Below are positions 1 through 10,745 of a stretch of 64,000 nucleotides of DNA, one piece after another. Made by a program: the position numbers and the translations under genes. Each line of letters opens with the position of its first letter. Positions within the stretch are counted from its first letter, which is position 1. Source of the DNA: Rhexocercosporidium sp. MPI-PUGE-AT-0058 (Eukaryota > Ascomycota > Leotiomycetes > Helotiales); assembly GCA_020746875.1 (NCBI GenBank), contig JAGTJL010000036.1, forward strand, positions 1 through 64,000, in the 5' to 3' direction. The notes below the pieces were generated by a model. It did no database searches. It had not been told where the DNA came from and was given only the letters and a program-made list of their open reading frames with translations.

Positions 1-940
1 AAGTATTATCGGCGCTTTTATTCAATATAATAACTATTAAAATAAAAATAAAAAGAATTACTTAAGACCGACTTCGTCGCTATTTAATATCGACTTATTA
101 AAAAAATAAAAGTAAAGAAAAGAAAACAAAAGTAAAAAAGAGATTTAATTAAGTTAAGAAAAGAAATACTTTAATTAGCTTCCTTTTACTTTTTTATTAT
201 ATTTTAAACTTTAAAAGTAAGAAGACCGTCCTCTAATTACTATTCACTTTTAATTTTATATATTTATATATTCTTACTTCTTTAATATACTTTTAATATA
301 TTTCCTTTTATTTTTAATAATAATTAAAAAAGTTTATAAAAGATTCGTTAAAATAAAAGTATAAAAAAGAAGCGGAGTCGTTAAAAATACGCTAGCTTAA
401 GATATAAGGGAATATTAACGAATTCGACGCGTTATAGGAATCGATTTTTACTTTATAAGGAAAGTCAGTCTTTGCGCCGTAAGAAAAGGAGTCGAGAACT
501 TATTTAAAATATTAATTATACGCCAATTTATTTTAAAGGAATTACTTTAACTTTATTAAAATTAAAATTTACTTAAATATAATATTTAAAAAAGTAAATT
601 TAAGCGGCAGAAATAATATAATAAGTATTAAGAGGTATAAAAAGATTAATATAAGTATAAAAAGATACGTAAAGCTTCCTTAAGAGTATTATAAAAAAGA
701 GTAATAAAGTTATTAAAAAGGAAAAGAAAGAAAAAGAATAATAAAGTAAAAGACGATATTTAAGGATATTAAGCGAGACAATTATTTACTTTTAAAGGTA
801 AGGTGTAGGTCACCTGACATTTACTTATCCTTATTTAAATACATTTTCCTTTAAGTATTTAAAGCTTTAAAGCTATAATATTAATTCTTATTTCTTTACT
901 CGAGGTCGAGTATAAATTTTTTAAAAGGAGGACGTATATA

Positions 941-1356
941 GTAGGGTTAACCTTAGAGGCCCATTTATCACGTGATTAAGCTATATCTTATTATATTTAA
1001 GATAACCTTTAAGGCAAGATCTTTTAATAATAATAACGATTTTTATTATTATAACTTTTCCTTTTTATTTAAATTATACTTTTCCTTTCTCTTAATGAAT
1101 TATATTCTTTAAATATATAATATCTTTAATATTCGTTAAATAAGTATTTCTTACGTTTACCCTCCGGCACTTACTTTACTACCCTCTTATTGTGTGCTTG
1201 ATATTTCCCCTCCTCCACAATAATTTAAATAAAAAGGAAAAGTTATAATAATAAAAATCGTTATTATTTTTAAAAGATATTACCTTAAAAGCTATCTTAA
1301 ATATAATAAGATATAGCTTAATTACGTGACAAATGGGCCTCTGAGGTTAACCCCAC
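941..1356. mobile_element. MITE-like inverted-repeat element, RIP-decayed
   Basis: About 138 bp at 941-1078 is repeated as its reverse complement at about 1220-1356, around a roughly 140-bp spacer. Both ends close on the same terminus, GTGGGGTT with small changes (GTAGGGTT on the left), followed by an internal block with CACGTGATTAAGCTATAT. The termini lie against TATA, so a TA target duplication is possible. The spacer is less AT-rich than the arms. No ORF is present. It could be a non-autonomous MITE or the fused ends of a larger element. Confidence 0.55.
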
Positions 1357-4344
1357 TATATTACTTTAAAAGCAGCGGTATTTTATTATTTTATTTCCGT
1401 AAATATTATTTCGAAGCTATTATTTATTCCTTTTAAATCGGAAGTAATAAGTACGTTTTAAACGTTAGTTAATCTTATTATATTAAAGAATTAAATAGCG
1501 AAGATATTTGAATAATTTTAAAACTTTTAACTTACTTTTAATATTAATCTTTTTAAAGCTAATTTTAATATAATATTTTATTAAACTAAAAGGGCTTCTT
1601 AAGCGTCTTAAAGCTTCCTTTAGATTACTTTTTCTTTTTACCTTAAGTTTAAGTTTCTTTTTATATTAATTATTTATAAAATAAGGATTTCTTTTTTTAA
1701 TTTATTTTAAAAAAATTAAATTACTTAAGCTTTTATTTCTTCTTTTTAAGAGTTTATATAAATATAATTATTTTTATTTTTATAAATAATTTTTAAATTA
1801 AACTATTTCTTAAACTCGTGATATTAATTTTAATATTTATAAAATCCTTAAAATCTAATACCCGGAATCGGCTTATTAAAATAAAAGAAGCATTTAATAC
1901 TTATATTATCTTTTATATTAAAACGTTAATTATATTTAAAGCTTATTTTAAAATCTTAATAAAATACCTTAGCTTTTTTAAAATATGCGATCGACTTATA
2001 AATAAATAAAGCCTTAACTTCGGTTATTAATTTTAAATTCTTTTTTTCTTTATAATAGCGTATAAAATATATAAGTTATTTAATTCTTTTATAATCGTAT
2101 TAATATCTCGTTTTATAATTTAATTAATATTGTAAGCTAGCTTTTTAATAATAGGAATAACTTCTTCTCGAATATGCCTTTTTTAATTTAATTTAAAACG
2201 AAGCACTGAACTCTTCTTAAAAATATCGTTAATCTTTTAAATTAAAGAATTATTTTTATACTTTATAAGCTCGAAGCGAGTTATAAAGTTAAGCCTCCCG
2301 AATTATATTATTAAAAAAGGAGTTTTATTATTATTTAATTTAAGTTAAAGACGGTCGGCTTAAGTAATTTATATAAATAATACTTTTTTTTTAATTAAAG
2401 TATTAATTTCTAGCTCGACTTAAAATAAGTTTTTTATTTTAGCGTATATTTTATTAAAAGATTATATATTTTTATATTAAAGGTATTATTATTTTTTATA
2501 AAAGTTCCGGCTTTTCGCTTTAAGTATTTAAATAAAGTTATTAAAAATTTTATAATTATTTATTGCTTTATAATAATTTTCTTTTATATATAAGTTTAAT
2601 TAATTTTTTTAAAAGCTTAAAAAAATTATTAAAATTAAAATTTAAAAGTATTTTTTATAATATATTTAAAGTTATTAAATATTCTTTTTAAGTTTTAAAG
2701 AATATAATAATATTATTTAAAGTCGAACGTTCGGTATTTTTTTATAATTTCTTTAATTAATTCTTAATAAGTATTATTAAGGAAGTCGAGGAGCTACTTA
2801 ATATTTTAGCTTACTTCGAGAGTATAATAGTCCACGACGTATTATTTCTTTTTAATATTATTTATAATGCTTCGAGCTGTAAAGAGCTGCTTTAAGGTCT
2901 TAAAAAACTTAATAATATTATTTTTATTAAAATATAAGTAATTAAAAGTGCTTAAGATTAATATAACTTAAGCTATTATAAAATAAAGAAATCTTTTAAT
3001 AAAGTCCGTAATAAGTCGTACGGCCTGAGATATAAGTTATTAAGACGTTATATTATTAGAAATAAGTTCGTAATAATAATTATTTAAAGCTTTATTTATT
3101 TTATATAATATAGAAGTTTTAATAAGTTTATATTATTTTAGCGTAAGTCGTATTAATTAAAAAGCGGAAGCGGAAGCGACTTAAGCTTGAAGTAGTATTA
3201 TATAATTTATATTAGCGAGGTTAAGTCTCTTTTGCTTCGGAAGCGAATATAACGTAGCTTGAAAATATATAAGTTAAATAAATATTATATAAGCCGGTAA
3301 AGCTTAATAAGCATAAAGGTAAAAGAGCTTATAAAGCCTATAAAGCTAGTCTTAATAGTAAAATAGTTTATAATCGGGGTCGCAATGCTTTCTTGGGTTA
3401 TAAAGAAATTATTAATAAGTCGTTTAAGTTCTTTACTCTTCGAGTTGCCGCTAAAAGTATTATTTTTAATATCGTTTTTAAATATAATTAATTTTTCTTA
3501 ATAAAATTAATAATTTATTAAAAAGTAAATACGTTTAATATTATTAATAAAAAAGTAAAAGATATAATATATTATATTAAAAAAAGAAGAATATATAAGC
3601 TTAAGAAAACAAAAGAAATATATAAATAAAATATTAAATTAAAAAGCTTATAGCTTTAAGCTCTCTTAAAATAATAAAGCCCGAAAGACGTCGAAATCTA
3701 AGCCTTTTATTTTTATAATAAATAAACGTATAAGCTTAAGCGAAATAAATAAATCTCGCTAAATATAAAAGTTTTATTATTATTAAAATTAATTTCGGCG
3801 TAAAATAACTTAAGACTGAAACTAATTAAAAAAGTATAAAATAAAACCCCGTATACTTTTTTATTAAGCTTTATCTCGCTAGCTTAAAGTAAGCCTTTAG
3901 CGGAAAAAAGAAAAGAAAAAAAGTAATAAATACGTTTATTAAAAGTGCGATTAATATTAAAATTCGCCGAATTTATTTTAAATAATTTACTTTTCGTTTC
4001 CGAAGTATTAAATATACTTTAATATTAATTAAAGTGTTTTTAATAACGTGATTCGGCTATTTTCGGTCCGACTTTTTTTAGCGTCGATACTCTATATATT
4101 AAAGTTAGTATTTTTAATAATTTAAGTATTTTTATATGAAAAGTAAATAGTTTCTTTTTAAATTTCTTATGCTTTTCGTTATATTATAAGAAACTGTCGA
4201 AGTACCGTATTTAATTTTACTTTAAGGGCTAGGAGATCTCTAAGTAAATAAGTCTATATTAGTTCGAGCACTTATCGATTTCGGTCTTTATAATTAATAT
4301 AAAAGGCTTTTAAGCTTTTTTACGTACTTTACTTTAGCTTTTTT

Positions 4345-4650
4345 ATTTATTTTCTTACGTCGGTTATTAAGATATATAAAAGAGAAAATACTAAGTATAT
4401 AATAAAAAGGTAATAAAGTAAATATTAAAAGGTAAACGTAGGAAATACTTATTTAATAAATACTAAAAATATTATATATTTAAGAAGTATAATTTATTAA
4501 AGGAAAAAAAAGTTATAATTTAAATAAAAAGAAAAGTTATAATAATAAAAATTATTATTATCTTTAAAAGATATTACCTTAAAGGCTATTTTAAATATAA
4601 TAAGATGTAGCTCAATCACGTGATAAATGGACCTCTGAAGTCAACCCCAC
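4345..4650. repeat. Second, more decayed copy of the 941-1356 element (partial)
   Basis: This stretch aligns with the reverse complement of the left arm plus spacer of the element at 941-1356, ending at the same terminus (GTGGGGTT read on the minus strand from 4650). Differences are mostly C-to-T and G-to-A; for example a CACACA run in the first copy is TATATA here. It lies in inverted orientation to the left arm, so 941 and 4650 could alternatively be the two ends of one 3.7-kb element. Confidence 0.5.
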
Positions 4651-4792
4651 CATAATATAACTATGGCTTTTCTTTAATCTTTATATAATATATAATAATG
4701 TATTTAAGTGGATTAATGCCCCTCTTATCGCGGCTTTTATTATATTTAGTTTTTATATATTATTAAGCACCTCAGCTCCCCTATCTCCGACT

Positions 4793-5642
4793 ATGATTTC
4801 CGCTGTTTTCATATCTATTATTTTATTATTAATATTACAAGTGAATTCGATTCACGCCTTTTATCTCTTCTTGGGACCCGCTCTAAAGTTGCTTAACGAA
4901 TGCGCATTTTACTTAGGCGGATAAGCAATTAACCCCGAGGACGCAGCTATAATATGCCCGTCCAATACTTTAGTTAAATGCGGTTTTAACGGCTATACTA
5001 GCTGCTGCCCGGCAGGTCAGACTTACTTCGGAGGTAGTGCTAGCAAATACTGCTGCCCGACTAGTAAATTGTTTCTTTTTATAGTCTTTCCTTAGCGTGG
5101 CTAATAGGTTATCAACCTTTAGAAAAAAACTATAGAAAACTCATAAAGACTTTCTTATTAAATTACGTAAATTTATCTTAAGCTATATTCAGTAATAATA
5201 GGAGAAGTAGTAATAATAACCTCTTTTACTGTTATTAAAGAAAGGTTAACTTGAAGTCTAAGAACTATTCTCTTAATATGTGGGTTGATGTGGACTAGAG
5301 CGCTGCTATTACTAAATTCACTAGTCTTATACGTTTAATTTCTTTTTATTCTTTAAGACTTTACTTACTTGAAATTATTAAAGCTAATATGCAGCGCTAA
5401 AGATCAACTAAAGCGAATATATAGCAGCGACTCCTGCTATTACTACCTTAGTTATAACGAATGCCACCCTCACGAAAGGATTTATTATTTTAACGGCTAT
5501 AAATAATAATGCTACAACGACTGACTCGGCTAGCGGCTTAAGTAATGTAAAAGGGTCGTCTTCCAGCGGCGTAAATAAAATATTAAATGGGGTTGTGGGT
5601 ACCGGCACTATAACTGGAATTACTTTTACGAGCGTTATATAA
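4793..5642 (+). pseudogene. Relic of a small secreted cysteine-rich protein
   Basis: From the ATG at 4793 a frame begins with a hydrophobic leader (MISAVFISIILLLILQ) typical of a signal peptide. A TAA at 4922-4924 is its only stop before 5093; CAA would fit there. Downstream, in the same frame, is a cysteine-rich block with two CC pairs: CGFNGYTSCCPAGQ and SASKYCCP. A further open frame at 5427-5642 encodes a Ser/Thr/Ala/Gly-rich tail (TTTDSASGLSNVKGSSSSG), as in wall-linked or secreted fungal proteins. The two blocks are in different frames, so at least one intron or indel lies between them. The family is not identified. Secretion is inferred; the gene appears dead through C-to-T changes. 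Confidence 0.5.
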
Positions 5643-6500
5643 TTTACTTTCTTTATTAATATTCTTTAATGTGCATCGATTAATTAATGGAATATTAATT
5701 ATTTATATTAAATTTATATATAAAATTTCTTTTGCATTTTAATTGCAATTCTTTATAAGAGCTTCGCCCCCTTTTCCCGTACTTTTGCTAAGGAAGCTCT
5801 TTATAAAATCACAGTCAGTTTCTAATTTAACAGAATCGATGCCTCCTTTAGCTTCCAGAATTGCTGGGTTATTACTAGCTCTCTAATCTGCCGATATTCA
5901 TATAATAAGTTTCAATTCGGAGGTAAAATAGATTCGTTAAGCTTTTATTTTAAGTAGAAGATTTTTAAAATAAGCATTATTTTGAAAAGAAGAGATTTGG
6001 TGTGAATGATGATTCTATTGTACGGGGGATTTCTAGGTCTATATAACTACTTTAGCTAATCACGTGTATATTCGCTTATATAGCTTAATTGAGTATTTGC
6101 TTGCGAGCTTACGAGTTGGCGTAATCTCTTACCAGAAACCAGAGCTTCCAGGGTTTAAAACACGGAAGCTAAGGCTTCCGAAAGCCACTGTTTTAGCCCT
6201 GAATAACCTTTTACCAGAAGCTTAAAGCTTCCGAGGTTCAAAGCACGGAAGCCGAGGCTTTATGCGAAGCCGGAGCTTTATGCAAAGGTAGTTGAGTTAT
6301 GGAAAAGTATGCTTAATATAATCTTATATTATTAAGCGAGTCTAGCCGAGGCTTAATATAATCTTATATATTTTAACGAGGTGTATTAATTATAAATTGA
6401 AGTGAGTCACGTATATTATATTTAATAATTAGACTATATTAAATACAGCCCCTATATTATACTATAAGCACTAGTAAAGTACGAGTAGTTTCAGTGTTAT
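5643..6500. other. AT-rich intergenic island segment
   Basis: No coding signal found. It contains the short imperfect repeat described at 6120-6290 and is otherwise AT-rich. Confidence 0.6.
6120..6290. repeat. Imperfect ~50-bp tandem and palindromic repeat rich in GGAAGC/GCTTCC
   Basis: Two related blocks read ACCAG, then a GCTTCC word, GGTTTAAAACACGGAAGC (second copy GGTTCAAAGCACGGAAGC) and a closing AGGCTTCCG or AGGCTTTATGCG. The GGAAGC and GCTTCC words are mutual reverse complements, so each block can fold. Just after it, two words beginning GCTTAATATAATCTTATAT are also repeated. The differences between copies are C-to-T. The function is unknown. Confidence 0.5.
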
Positions 6501-6509
6501 TAGCTCATG

Positions 6510-7440
6510 TTTTACGTCGTCGAAAGCCACTTCTTTAACTCCTCCTCGTCTACATTTAATTTGCTATTCGTCGCCAGAAGCCCGTCGTAAGCTCCTCTTA
6601 TTCCGCATTGCTCTGCTATAATTTTGACTATTGAGTCGGTAATAGACTTATTCTGCTTTTAAGGCGATTAGTCTTAACGAGAAAAAGAGAAGGGATATAC
6701 GTATACAATAGTCTCCGCTATTTTAAGAAAGATAAAATTTTATAAAAGAGACGAGCTGGCGAGGTCAGTCCACCGCCTGTTAATACGATAATATCCTAAT
6801 AGCGTGCTTTTCTTTAAATGCTTTTTAAAGATATCTTACTTCGTTTTAAAGTATATATTAATAGTAAAGGTAGTATTACGTATAATTATACGTTAATAAG
6901 TATTGCTTTAAATTCTATTTATAGCCGTTACAGTCTTACATTCAAGAATAGTTCTTATTAAATATATATACGCGAACCAGAGTAAGAGGCGTCGAATCCG
7001 ATTTCCTTTTATTAAAGCTTATATAATATCTATCGCGGCTATAAGAGACTGCTTAAAATTGTTATTATTACTTAAGGCTTTAACTAAGAATGACATTTAA
7101 CCTTCGTATATTAGACAATAGTTATTACGAAAATAAGATATGAAGTCTTTATTAATTAAAAGACGGGCTATAATTATTACTTAAGTAGGTATTAAGTCTT
7201 TCTTATCACTTACCCGTAGGCCTATAGCCTTTATTAGGCGCTTGCTTCGCGAAACTGGCGCTCGTTATAAAGGTGAAGTTATATTCTCTTCGAGGCCGTT
7301 TAGACTTATTACCTAAAGAGTGTTAAATTTCTCGGTCACTTCATTATTAGCAGTGTTTTCTTACTTATTATATCCCGAGTCTAGTATTAGTGTTGTCGTT
7401 GTAGAAGGGGGCTTATTAGCACGACTAAAGGACGTGTTTA
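6510..7440 (-). pseudogene. Decayed unknown protein-coding relic
   Basis: On the minus strand, segments such as LIKAIGLRVSDKKDLIPT (near 7.2 kb) and KSITDSIVKIIAEQCG followed by LNVDEEELKKWLS (near 6.6 kb) lie in the same reading frame. They are separated by scattered TAA/TAG stops, most at places where CAA or CAG would fit. That is the RIP pattern rather than random drift with indels. I do not recognise the family, and the start and end are not defined. It may be a host gene or a transposon gene. Confidence 0.4.
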
Positions 7441-7470
7441 GCATCGACGTTAATCCGACTTAAATTAAAA

Positions 7471-8179
7471 TGATATTCGTAACAAATGATTCTTTTTATT
7501 ATATATACGTTTTCTCTTAAGCAAATATTTTTTTTAAAGTTTTATAATAGACGAGCGTGGCACTGTAATAAGTCTATAGCATCGTTAATAATATAAGACA
7601 GTATAATTAAGTCGTCGTAAATATCTTCGTCGCTGTCGCTCTCGCCCAGGCTTAGAATTGTATTCTGTTCCCTGCTGTTGAACTCGTTTATTCATCTATT
7701 ATTCTCAGTATTATTAGCAAATGATTGCAATCGACCCGACCGTGTAACGATATCGCCCGACTCCTAGTTATTTAGTACGCAGCCAGTCCTGCTGGCGGTG
7801 TTCAGTTCATGGTGAAGCACAGCTCCATGTCCAGATGAGATGAGGGCGTTATTGTGCTTGAAGGGATTTGACGTCAAGGTTATGGGCAAGAGACTCCGCG
7901 CTCTTCGTATCATTCTATATTCTTCCTAAATGCAAGGGAGGGAATCATTAGGATCTGGAAAGAGCGAACGTCAATTTATCTTTGCGATACATATTGCAGC
8001 TTATAATTCGTGCATTACCACCCTTCATGTTACTAAGGTACTTGTATGCAGCAACATTCTCGTCATGTGATTGCGGCTGGCCAGCAGGTGTCGCAAGTCG
8101 AGGGTCTCTAGTGAAAGCACTGCCCGTCACGCATTGTCGCACCCCAGAGAGTAGAAGAGTGCGACGAAGGCTCTCTGCC
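7471..8179. other. Transition from AT-rich island to GC-balanced DNA
   Basis: Base composition changes from AT-rich to balanced at about 7.7-7.8 kb. Short overlapping ORFs occur on both strands at 7.95-8.34 kb but none looks like a conserved protein. Confidence 0.5.
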
Positions 8180-8485
8180 CTAGAGTTTGTCGTGCTCACA
8201 GCTCTCCTTCACACCCATAACCTTTCCGACAGCCGTCTTGACTGCCGAACGAGCACGCTCGAGAAGAGTGATCAGAATAACAGCGCGTTCCAATTCACGA
8301 TCATCAACCTGAATCCTTTTACCAGCAGTTTTTTGTGATAGATCCGAGGCTTCAAGCCACCCAGTAATATCATCAATGTCGCAAACTACCCACGAATGCC
8401 GTTTGACCTCCCTCAGTTTAATGCGCTCCGCAGGAATGTGCGGCAACCGCCTGATTGCGAAGGATAACCGACATATATAATGCAT
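8180..8485 (-). CDS. Hypothetical protein, 101 aa, possibly a partial exon
   Basis: ATG at 8485, open to TAG at 8180. The middle part (HSWVVCDIDDITGWLEAS) followed by a charged, helix-prone stretch (VDDRELERAVILITLLERAR) has a protein-like composition, but I recognise no family. A plausible AG acceptor lies just upstream of the ATG, so it may be the last exon of a longer gene. It lies about 220 bp beyond the end of the SAT4 gene on the same strand. It could equally be a chance ORF. Confidence 0.3.
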   Translation of the reverse strand: MHYICRLSFAIRRLPHIPAERIKLREVKRHSWVVCDIDDITGWLEASDLSQKTAGKRIQVDDRELERAVILITLLERARSAVKTAVGKVMGVKESCEHDKL

Positions 8486-8707
8486 TTGAAACCCTGATGA
8501 TTGTTTTTACACGGCTGATTGTTCTGTTTGCCATCCCCAGGCCATGGGCATCCCGAGCGCACATTGAATAGCTTCTGCTAAAAGTAAATGACTGTTATAT
8601 GTTGCGAAGTGTGGACCTTCAATCCCTATCACCCTGTGTCCCAGACCGTCAACTTGCTAACTTCCACACATCAAACTCAATTTCAGCGTTACACGAATGA
8701 GGACTTG

Positions 8708-9765
8708 TCAAACTGTTTGCATGGCGCTCAGGCTCCCATCACTTTGAGTCTTCTGCCTTCCAAGTCCCTGTGAATCCGAAGCCCCGTTTGAGTGATACGT
8801 AGCCAGCTCTCTAGGTATGTTGTGGAATCCAGGTGCGCCAAACTGACGAAGAACACATTCTATCGGCGCTTTAAGGAAAGGCGCCGACGATGCGATTAAC
8901 AGGAATATTTCCTCTAATCGACAGTACATGAATAGGACAGTAGAACTTCGGAAAGTATCGGCCGACATTCGCGCCGCGTAAGACTGAATAATATAGCCAA
9001 TCCCCATCCCCGATGCACAAAGGCCCAAGGACATAAGAGTCGAGACGAGACACAGCTCCCAGCGAGAACGACTCAACTTCCAGATAAGGAAAGTAGGTAC
9101 GATTGCGAATACTAAGTCGCTAATGATACCGGTCCCTTCCAGTGTTAATACACGATCGTATGCTGGTGCTGAAAGGCTTACCGGCTCGTGCGTAATTAAT
9201 GATCAACCTTCCCCTAGGAGAGAGGCAGTGGCCGGATTTGCCCCAAGTTGTTGATATTGGATTGCATACCAGAAGCGCAGAAAGATCAAATGGGACGAAA
9301 CCTGCTAGCAAAAAGCCTACAATCGCCCAAAGGGATCTTCTCCATGCTACCGACGGCGCCAGAGTAACCATCTGGTATACTGTTGAGACCCTTGCAAAGG
9401 TCGATGCAAAAGGCCCAGTTATCACGCATGCTAGCCGCAACTTCATTATCTTGATGCGCATTTCAGGGGTTAAGAAGACAGCGTGCCGTCCAAAACCAGC
9501 GTTAATGCTTGCCGCAAACAACGAGAAGGTTACAAGTTCTGTAAACTGCTACGGATTAAAATCGGTCCCTTTTATATTAAATATCACTGCTACTTACAAT
9601 CGCGAACGAGTTTATGTAATCAGATGCATTCAATTTATAAGTCGGAAAAGAACGTGTGTATATCCTCGCTGAGAAGCATAGAAGGGCCAGAGCAAGTAAT
9701 AGTGTTACAATTAACAAGGCGTGTGGCCCCGTTGAATCGTCGACGAGGGGCGTTTCTGAACCCAT
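8708..9765 (-). CDS. SAT4/rhodopsin-domain family integral membrane protein
   Basis: Three exons, 9765-9598, 9548-9182 and 9135-8708, join in phase into 320 aa. Intron 1 is GTAAGT..TAG (49 bp) and intron 2 is GTAAGC..AAG (46 bp). The protein starts MGSETPLVDD and has a first membrane segment near residues 15-32 followed by ARIYTR. Then come a GFGRH motif, several further hydrophobic segments, and a C-terminal segment (IISDLVFAIVPTFLIW) typical of fungal plasma-membrane SAT4/rhodopsin-domain proteins, which have about seven membrane spans. Family members are often of unknown function; a few are CFEM-linked receptors or sit in metabolite clusters. No metabolite cluster is visible here. The reading frame is intact despite the island next door. 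An alternative first-intron acceptor (TTACAG) would break the frame. Confidence 0.7.
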
Positions 9766-9827
9766 GATCCGTAGAGTATCGTCGGTGTATTCGAAAAAGG
9801 TAGCAAAGACGTCCAAGGGTTGCCTTT

Positions 9828-9865
<38 letters not shown>

Positions 9866-10470
9866 CATCTCAACGCTTATATTCACCGCATGATGGGGGA
9901 AAAGAAACGGGGAGCAGGTCCAATTTGCGCTCCCGATTCGCGTCTGCCGTCTTCAAGCCTCCCTCGCCTCGCGTTCCTTTCTGAATGTTATGCCACCACC
10001 TGGGACACAAAATTGAGGGTCTTGCCGCGACATTGTGTAACCCTCTTGGAGGTCTTCGTCTCGCTTATACTAAAAACTCGGTCACTTCCCGTTCGGCGCT
10101 TCCGCGCTGGTGTGCCGCTCAAATCCAAAAAGGAAGATTCGCCGAGCGGATTTCGGGCCGGATGCACGGAGCTCAGCTTGACTTTGTGTCAAAGAAGGGC
10201 GGTGCTGTCTCATAGTTTCTTTTAAAGGCAATCGAGCGATCGATTGATTAAGCCCCGTCACTGAGGTGAGACATCCGTGACATCTGGTTTATGATTCGTC
10301 CCGCCTTTTTGTCATCTCCACTAAAAAGCTGTGTTGGTGTTCTCGAGGCGTCTCCCAAGTCCATGGCTCACGAACAAAGAAAGTTTGGAAATCGAGATTC
10401 CGGACCCGCTTCTCCTACCGAACCTACAGACATGAAAGCCATGGACTCCTCTCACTAGTTTCCAAGTTCC
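9766..10470. other. Intergenic region upstream of the SAT4 gene
   Basis: Contains a compound microsatellite at about 9827-9865 ((GT)n running into (GA)n, about 60-100 bp upstream of the SAT4 start). Plus-strand ORFs crossing the region are low in complexity and not supported. Confidence 0.5.
9827..9865. repeat. Compound (GT)n(GA)n microsatellite
   Basis: Uninterrupted alternating GT then GA dinucleotides just upstream of the SAT4-family start codon at 9765. On the coding strand it is a CT/AC tract, a common fungal promoter or 5'UTR pyrimidine element; a regulatory role is inference. Confidence 0.8.
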
Positions 10471-10745
10471 CATATTCAGCTCCCCCATGTAAACCTCCCC
10501 ACATAAACCTCCCCACATAAACCTCCCCATGTAGAGCTCCCTATATTTAGCTCCTTATGCACAACTTTCCATACATAATTCCTTATACACAACTCTTAAT
10601 ATATAACTCCTTATATATAACTCTTCATCTATAACTCCTCATATATAAATCCTTATATATAACTCTTTATGTAAATATCCTCGTGTAAATCGCTTTATAT
10701 TAACCTCCTTACGTATAATTCCCTATATATAACTCCTTAAGTTTC
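10470..10745. repeat. Decaying 13-14 bp minisatellite
   Basis: A head-to-tail array begins with clean GC-containing units (AAACCTCCCCACAT, repeated at about 10490-10530) and passes into units such as AACTCCTTATATAT. It ends near 10745 at the edge of an AT-rich island. About 18-20 units are recognisable by eye. Unit differences are mainly C-to-T or G-to-A, increasing toward the island. Confidence 0.75.

Larger units (their letters stand above)
1..4792. other. AT-rich RIP-type island, no intact gene
   Basis: Almost pure A/T sequence, dominated by TA-rich words, with frequent stops in all frames and no gene-like ORF. This composition, next to GC-balanced genes, is what RIP produces in Pezizomycotina repeats (family knowledge; RIP indices were not computed). 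Within it I can support only an inverted-repeat family (941-1356 and about 4345-4650). The 1.4-4.3 kb stretch probably holds other decayed transposon sequence but I recognise no protein motif in it. Confidence 0.75.

Noticed and set aside
9120..9521. A frameshifted SAT4 pseudogene
   Set aside because: The apparent frame change is a 46-bp GTAAGC..AAG intron; all three exons join in phase.
9656..10225. Plus-strand ORFs overlapping the SAT4 promoter
   Set aside because: They cross a GA microsatellite (runs of Glu-Arg), have no domain and lie over the promoter of a well-supported gene.
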